From: an uncultured Bacteroidales bacterium
GTDB taxonomy: Bacteria > Bacteroidota > Bacteroidia > Bacteroidales > Paludibacteraceae
DNA: 46,049 bases
Reading direction: 5' to 3'
Assembly: GCA_902774995.1 (NCBI GenBank)
Contig: CACYKR010000004.1
Span: 1-46,049 of the forward strand
Below are positions 42,601 to 46,049 of this stretch, piece by piece. The notes beneath the pieces were generated by a model. That model saw only the letters and a program-made list of their open reading frames with translations, was not told where the DNA came from and searched no databases. The position numbers were made by a program, and so were the translations under genes. Within the stretch, counting starts at the first letter, position 1. Each line of letters opens with the position of its first letter.

Positions 42601-43298
42601 AATCAGATATGTCGCTCTATCGCCAGTATCAGCAAAGCGACAGTTTCAAGGCTGACCTCCGCAGCGTCCTCCAACGCATGTTGAACGCAATCAATCGTCC
42701 TGCCGATGAAGTGGTGCGCACACACGTGGGCTTCTCATCGCCGCAGAACTCCATTCTGCAAGGTGCAGTTGTGGCAGCCCGTGAGGGAATACCGGAAGGT
42801 ATGCAGAATGTCCTTTGCCGCCACGCTAATCCCGCGTGGCGCAATGTAGCACTTTCGCTCAAACAGCCGTGGGCAAGCCTCGTTTGTATCGGTCTTAAAG
42901 ATGTGGAGAACCGCACTTGGCAAACCGATTATCGCGGTCGCCTATTCATTGTGGCGAGCAGTTCTAATGTACTTGCCGACTTTGAGCAGAATCGCATCCG
43001 TCAGGAGCAGGTCGATGCTATACGCAAAGAACAACAGAATGGCAACCTTGCTTTGCTCAACACTCTCCCGCAAAGTGCCGTAATTGGATATGTTGACTTA
43101 GTGGACTGCACCGGCGAGGAAGTGGAATCAATCTGGAGTTACGGATCTCTCGAAGATGGAAACGTAAATTGGATTCTCGAAAATGCATACATCTTTGACG
43201 AGCCGCAGATGGTAGGCATCAAAGCCAAGTATTTCCTCTTCGAAATCCCCGACCTTGACCCGAATAACCTCCCTCCCGCTCACAGAGTAAAACTTTGA
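39633..43298 (+). CDS. hsdR: Type I restriction subunit HsdR with C-terminal ASCH domain
   Basis: 1221 aa. The N-terminal nuclease domain shows LDLALFVNGIPLFTFELKN (Asp...Glu-x-Lys, about 155-173). The SF2 translocase has Walker A SAGSGKSN (about 332), DEAH in IIIDEAHSSQSG (about 443), motif III FAFTATPKRE (about 491) and motif VI QAISRLNRS. A helical domain runs to about 1050. Residues about 1070-1215 are an extra domain beginning NVALSLKQPWASLVCIGLKD, then VENRTWQTDYRGRLFIVASS and SAVIGYVDLVDC, the signature of ASCH (PUA-like) domains. ASCH/EVE-type folds bind nucleic acid, sometimes modified bases, so the fusion could sense modified DNA. Start overlaps hsdS stop (ATGA). Confidence 0.93.
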   Translation: MIVSETDERAFEKLIELSLVGSTREEREAEGVTDPEVQIPEPDKYYWGVPSDMDKVLALDVRRLWSFINATQSQTLVDYKGRDLAKSVQNQLSKAIESRGVIDVLRNGLDVDNIHLTLFYPKPSAADSAESHRLYACNQFSLTRQQTFSVLNPGLELDLALFVNGIPLFTFELKNPWTHQTARKEGKEQYCSPQRNPKETILQFGRCLAHFTLDKDEIYFTTKLQGSDTYFMPFNKGLENGQGAGNPVNPDGYKTAYLWEQVLQKDMLADIIMNYVLFDYDETKTQRKVPHIMRNAKKLIFPRYHQLDVVNQLTADVAEHGVGKTYLIQHSAGSGKSNSITWLAYKLIRLCPASMSAARAVATDLALFNTVIIVTDRRLLDRQITDNIKMFGQSNRIIAHADSSAELKTALEAGKRIVITTIQKFPYICDTIHDVSDHNFAIIIDEAHSSQSGIAADKMNATVQKEGDMDGADIDALLERLMLERKMSTNCSYFAFTATPKRETLERFGTQDEQGEFHPFHLYSMKQAIEEKFILDVLTNYTTYKSYYELIKSTEQNPMYDTERAQKVLRKAVEREPKTIKAKAEQMLLHFDSTIYRTHKLQNHAKAMVLTKDIECAIRYYWALRELKEEMHLPYGILIAFSDTKMVDGVEFTEASINGFPDTQTPEQFDKDENRILVVADKYLTGFDQPKLTAMYIDKPLGGVMAVQAISRLNRSAPQYGKMSEDLFVLDFYNTLDEIKETFDPFYTSTTLSEPTNVNVLHDLRNTLLSVGVFEQEDIDSFIELYITGAPANEWAPIIDLCCNRFNNEIEFPENGKADFKMKCKQFVRVYSRVAAILDYEMKEWEKLFWFLRFLIPGLHVDVPGRDDLRYLLDNVDLNTYGLRRTALNEQISLDAEETKLDPNKPAMAGAGSGEVERDWLEEIIRIFNESHFKGWNATPDDQRAKLISIVQAITADNDYQTQVVDNPDTQAVETILNTIIDRVIRQKRQSDMSLYRQYQQSDSFKADLRSVLQRMLNAINRPADEVVRTHVGFSSPQNSILQGAVVAAREGIPEGMQNVLCRHANPAWRNVALSLKQPWASLVCIGLKDVENRTWQTDYRGRLFIVASSSNVLADFEQNRIRQEQVDAIRKEQQNGNLALLNTLPQSAVIGYVDLVDCTGEEVESIWSYGSLEDGNVNWILENAYIFDEPQMVGIKAKYFLFEIPDLDPNNLPPAHRVKL

Positions 43299-43302
43299 AG
43301 AG

Positions 43303-44574
43303 ATGAATAGACTTGTACTTATAGGAAACGGCTTTGACTTGGCTCATGGTTTAAAGACTAGTTATGCGGATTTTATCAACTGGTATTGGGACCAACGGAT
43401 GTTTGGCTTCAATAACGATTACAGCGATGTTTCCGAAGATATTCTATGTAGTTTTAGAATCCTTAACGACAAAAGAGAAGATCGTGAGACATGGAGCACG
43501 TTAGCTTTTGCACATAACTATTTTAGATCCATCCCGGCGCTTGGAAAAGAATATGTAGGGAAAGATATTATCGCTTCTATTATTGAGGACACAGATCATT
43601 TTGAGACCAAGTTTTCTCCTTTTTTCGAGCGCATAACGCATAGCATAGAAACCAAAGGATGGGTAGATATTGAGAACGAATACTATGATTTGCTCAAATC
43701 GTATTCTTTTCCTTCCTCGTCGCCCACGCCAAACAAAGAGTCTATTGCGGCACAGATAAAAACTCTTAATGAGCAACTCGCTTATCTCAAGAAATTGTTG
43801 ATTCAGTATTTGGAAGAGGCTACGAAAGATTTATTCGATAGAGGAAGAAGTATTAAAAATGCTATTTATGCTCCTTTCAAGAAAGAAGATATGTCAATAG
43901 AAGGGGAAAAATTATTAGATGACCATCTAAAGTATTGGGAGAATCAAAAAACAGATGATGCGCTTGAGGAAAAAATTGGTAATTATGGATATGAGTTACA
44001 CCCGCTTATGTCACCTGTAACGGCTTGGAGAGAGAAACGCTCTTCGAAAGTGCCACCTGCTTTTATGCTACCGGATGATATTATGTTCTTGAATTTCAAT
44101 TACACGAACACGATATTATTGTATATCACAGAATATTACCGCGATAGCAATAATCATATTCACGGCAATATAAAAGATCTGAAAAGCATCATATTTGGCT
44201 ATGGGGATGAGTTGGATGATGATTTCCAGAAACTCAAAGAGAGCAATATTCCGGGATGTTTGCAAAACGTCAAGTCTATCCGCTACTTAGAAGCTCCTAA
44301 CTATAGACGAGTGCTATCTTTTATAGAATCTGCACCTTTCCAAGTGCTCATTATGGGACACTCATGCGGGAACTCTGATCGCACTTTGCTCAATACCATT
44401 TTTGAGCACAAGAACTGCGTCTCGATAAAGCCATACTATTATCGAAACGCAGAGAAAGGTACTGATAATTATCTGGAACTAGTTCAAAATATCAGCCGTA
44501 ATTTCACGGATATGCAACTTATGCGTGCTCGCGTCGTAAACAAAACTCAATGCGAACCATTAGTGCATGATTAA
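43303..44574 (+). CDS. abiH: AbiH-family phage abortive-infection protein
   Basis: 423 aa, soluble. The N-terminal LVLIGNGFDLAHGLKTSYAD is the AbiH signature; further AbiH features are FLNFNYTNTILLY (about 263), HIHGN (about 285), IFGYGDELDDD and a conserved C-terminal LIMGHSCGNSDRTLL. AbiH causes abortive infection of lactococcal phages by a mechanism not resolved. It begins 4 bp after hsdR, so it is made from the restriction operon and probably functions as its backup layer. Base composition is more A/T rich than hsdR, which suggests it joined the operon from another source. Confidence 0.9.
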   Translation: MNRLVLIGNGFDLAHGLKTSYADFINWYWDQRMFGFNNDYSDVSEDILCSFRILNDKREDRETWSTLAFAHNYFRSIPALGKEYVGKDIIASIIEDTDHFETKFSPFFERITHSIETKGWVDIENEYYDLLKSYSFPSSSPTPNKESIAAQIKTLNEQLAYLKKLLIQYLEEATKDLFDRGRSIKNAIYAPFKKEDMSIEGEKLLDDHLKYWENQKTDDALEEKIGNYGYELHPLMSPVTAWREKRSSKVPPAFMLPDDIMFLNFNYTNTILLYITEYYRDSNNHIHGNIKDLKSIIFGYGDELDDDFQKLKESNIPGCLQNVKSIRYLEAPNYRRVLSFIESAPFQVLIMGHSCGNSDRTLLNTIFEHKNCVSIKPYYYRNAEKGTDNYLELVQNISRNFTDMQLMRARVVNKTQCEPLVHD

Positions 44575-44604
44575 TATGCCCGCAAATTACTTACAAATAA
44601 GAAC

Positions 44605-44626
44605 GATTAACCATGCCCTGTCCGCA
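44605..44626. repeat. 22-bp direct repeat, left flank of the Fic module
   Basis: Begins GATTAACCATGCC and ends CTGTCCGCA. It is identical to 45666-45687, and the preceding bases (AATAAGAAC versus AACAAGAA) are also similar. Confidence 0.85.
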
Positions 44627-44762
44627 GAGTTTACGCAAAAAAACGAAAAAAAGTTGCTTTTAAGGTGATAGATTCGGACACTTTTTTGACTTATATATGG
44701 AGGGGTATATAAAACACAAATCAATTAACACTAAACACAACGGATAACAGATTATCAAATAT

Positions 44763-45635
44763 ATGAGTACCAAACAATCCATACGGTTCTACAAAGACCG
44801 CGAAGTGCGGGCTATATGGAATGACGAACAGAACAAATGGTTCTTTTCCATCGTGGATATCGTGGCTGCTATTACCGAAAGCCCGCGTCCTCGTGTCTAT
44901 TGGGGTACGGTCAAAAACCGCCAGAAAGCCCAATATGGTGAGTTGTATTCAAAATGTATACAACTGAAATTAACCGCACTAGACGGCAAACGGTACGCCA
45001 CGGATTGTTTTGCGCAAGAAGATATCATCGAAGTAGTCAAAACACTGCCGGCTAAAAACACAGCTGCTTTCTTGGATTGGTTTACCTATTCAGACAATAC
45101 CCTAGACGGACAAAGCCGCAAGAAAGCTTATACGTTATGGGAAAGCAACATAATTTCCAATGCGGAAGTGGGGACGGTAAAAGCCTTGCAAAAGATTCAT
45201 GCATATTTATTCGGCGGTCTGTATGATTTTGCGGGAAAGATACGCCAAGTGAATATTGCGAAAGGAGGTTTCCAGTTCGCTATGGCACAATACTTACCGC
45301 AGACACTGGAGCAGATTGAACACATGCCGGAGAATACCTTTGACGAGATTGTAGATAAGTATGTGGAGATGAATATTGCGCATCCTTTCCGCGAGGGAAA
45401 CGGACGTAGCACACGTATCTGGTTGGACCTGATTTTCAAGAAACGCTTGCAGCGTTGTGTCGATTGGAGCCGTATTCCCAAGAATGAATATCTGGACGCT
45501 ATGATTCGTAGCGCAGTAGACGCAAGTGCCATCCGCCGCTTGCTACGCAATGCGCTGACCGACCAAATCAACGACCGCGAGTTGTTCATGAAAGGAATAG
45601 ACTATTCCTATTACTACGAACAGTCGGAGAACTAA
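44763..45635 (+). CDS. Fic/DOC-family protein with N-terminal Bro-N-like domain
   Basis: 290 aa. Residues about 5-112 (IRFYKDREVRAIWNDEQNKW, FFSIVDIVAAITESPRPRVY, YATDCFAQEDIIEVVKTLP) match the BRO/antirepressor N-terminal DNA-binding domain known from phage proteins. Residues about 125-260 are the Fic domain with the intact catalytic motif HPFREGNGRSTR (His207). It would transfer AMP or another nucleotide moiety to a target protein. No inhibitory (S/T)xxxE(G/N) helix and no separate antitoxin ORF is obvious next to it. The gene lies between two identical 22-bp repeats and has an A/T-rich upstream region without a standard -7 box. Confidence 0.85.
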   Translation: MSTKQSIRFYKDREVRAIWNDEQNKWFFSIVDIVAAITESPRPRVYWGTVKNRQKAQYGELYSKCIQLKLTALDGKRYATDCFAQEDIIEVVKTLPAKNTAAFLDWFTYSDNTLDGQSRKKAYTLWESNIISNAEVGTVKALQKIHAYLFGGLYDFAGKIRQVNIAKGGFQFAMAQYLPQTLEQIEHMPENTFDEIVDKYVEMNIAHPFREGNGRSTRIWLDLIFKKRLQRCVDWSRIPKNEYLDAMIRSAVDASAIRRLLRNALTDQINDRELFMKGIDYSYYYEQSEN

Positions 45636-45665
45636 TCGACAGAACGAAGTGGCGGAGAACAAGAA

Positions 45666-45687
45666 GATTAACCATGCCCTGTCCGCA
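45666..45687. repeat. 22-bp direct repeat, right flank of the Fic module
   Basis: Identical to 44605-44626; 1061 bp apart, start to start. Confidence 0.85.
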
Positions 45688-45689
45688 TA

Positions 45690-45727
45690 ATAAGAGAGAG
45701 CCGCCCGGAAAGGCGGCTCTCTCTTAT
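45690..45727. terminator. Strong terminator at the end of the defence island
   Basis: ATAAGAGAGAGCCGCC (45690-45705) pairs perfectly with GGCGGCTCTCTCTTAT (45712-45727) around CGGAAA, 16 bp. Usable in both directions. Confidence 0.88.
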
Positions 45728-45730
45728 CTC

Positions 45731-45746
45731 CCCCTCTCTTGAGGGG
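45731..45746. repeat. CCCCTC-TCTT-GAGGGG hairpin repeat
   Basis: Relative of the hairpin at 20734-20750. It is followed by GGGCTTTGCCC and a GTCCGGTGGAC 11-mer (45769-45779) that also occurs within both structured repeats. Confidence 0.5.
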
Positions 45747-45804
45747 TGAAGGGCTTTGCCCGATCGAGCGTCCGGTGGACGGTCGTAGAACAAATTAGGT
45801 GAGG

Positions 45805-46049
45805 TTACTCTTGCATCAATAATTGCATTACCACTTTGGCGGAGTAGGCAACCGGAGTGCCCGGGCCGAAGATGGCGGCAACGCCGGCTTTGTAGAGGAA
45901 GTCATAATCCTGCGCGGGGATGACACCACCGGCGGTGACCATGATATCCGGACGGCCGAGTTTCTTGAGCTCCTCGATGACCTGCGGGATGAGGGTCTTG
46001 TGACCTGCCGCAAGAGAGGAGACACCCAGTACATGGACATCGTTCTCCA
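45805..46049 (-). CDS. Methylmalonyl-CoA mutase large subunit (C-terminal end)
   Basis: About 81 residues before the TAA at 45807-45805; the rest is outside the window. The reading [20 protein letters not shown], then [20 protein letters not shown], then [20 protein letters not shown] is the end of the cobalamin-binding domain of methylmalonyl-CoA mutase. The visible part includes the GGVIPxQD and FGPGT signatures that line the B12 nucleotide loop. It interconverts succinyl-CoA and R-methylmalonyl-CoA in propionate formation, a normal fermentation route in Bacteroidales. Core-metabolism gene marking the right border of the accessory region. Confidence 0.93.
   Translation of the reverse strand, partial: ENDVHVLGVSSLAAGHKTLIPQVIEELKKLGRPDIMVTAGGVIPAQDYDFLYKAGVAAIFGPGTPVAYSAKVVMQLLMQE

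Noticed and set aside
43303..44574. SIR2/NAD-consuming defence protein
   Set aside because: The NGFD start is reminiscent of nucleotide-binding Rossmann folds, but the full set of motifs fits AbiH.
32299..45727. Integrative element or prophage inserted at tmRNA/tRNA-Ala
   Set aside because: No integrase, no phage structural genes, and no copy of the tRNA or tmRNA 3' end was found at the right side of the island.

Overview
The window looks like a chromosomal segment of a Bacteroidales bacterium (phylum Bacteroidota), about half G+C. The evidence is a SusC/SusD pair, lipoproteins ending their signal in a Cys, promoters with a TAnnTTTG -7 box and no Shine-Dalgarno, a tmRNA tag ending YALAA, and a methylmalonyl-CoA mutase. 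No genus can be named from the sequence alone.

Layout. (1) 1-4.9 kb is housekeeping/mixed: the start of a THUMP-domain RNA methyltransferase (minus), tRNA-Ser(UGA), a HAD phosphatase, an N-acetylhexosamine-1-kinase-like APH-fold kinase, a CBM9-like protein and a DUF4143-type AAA ATPase. (2) 4.9-8 kb (minus) holds a 950-aa secreted multi-module protein followed by a 52-aa peptide gene. (3) 8.5-18.5 kb is a plus-strand catabolic run: AgaS (galactosamine-6-phosphate deaminase/isomerase), a KbaZ/GatZ-family protein, an AXE1-type esterase lipoprotein, a PfkB kinase and two secreted beta-helix proteins, one carrying a metallophosphoesterase. A DeoR/AgaR-like repressor lies convergent to it and shares a near-identical operator with the agaS upstream region. 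(4) 19.6-32.2 kb is a polysaccharide utilisation locus: amidohydrolase lipoprotein, GH36-like glycosidase, SusC, SusD, a surface lipoprotein, a DUF4874/DUF4832 lipoprotein, an EamA transporter and a secreted protein. Regions 3 and 4 together suggest use of an alpha-linked galactose/N-acetylgalactosamine glycan: outside or surface cleavage, uptake, then GalN-6-P to tagatose-6-P and on to glycolysis. (5) 32.3-32.9 kb carries tmRNA and tRNA-Ala(CGC). (6) 33-45.7 kb is a defence island: a DUF1016/YhcG nuclease remnant with an internal deletion, an AlbA-type ATP-binding regulator with a 12-bp minisatellite, a type I restriction-modification operon hsdM-hsdS-hsdR whose HsdR ends in an ASCH domain, an AbiH gene 4 bp downstream, and a Bro-N-Fic fusion. 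(7) The window ends inside methylmalonyl-CoA mutase (minus).

The most unusual signals are: the HsdR-ASCH fusion coupled to AbiH; a ~130-150-bp repeat flanking the AlbA module, with a compensatory base change in a hairpin; a separate 22-bp perfect repeat flanking the Fic module; a 31-bp dispersed repeat present four times, three of them translated inside unrelated proteins; and eight promoters with an extended -33 box at exactly the same 23-nt spacing.
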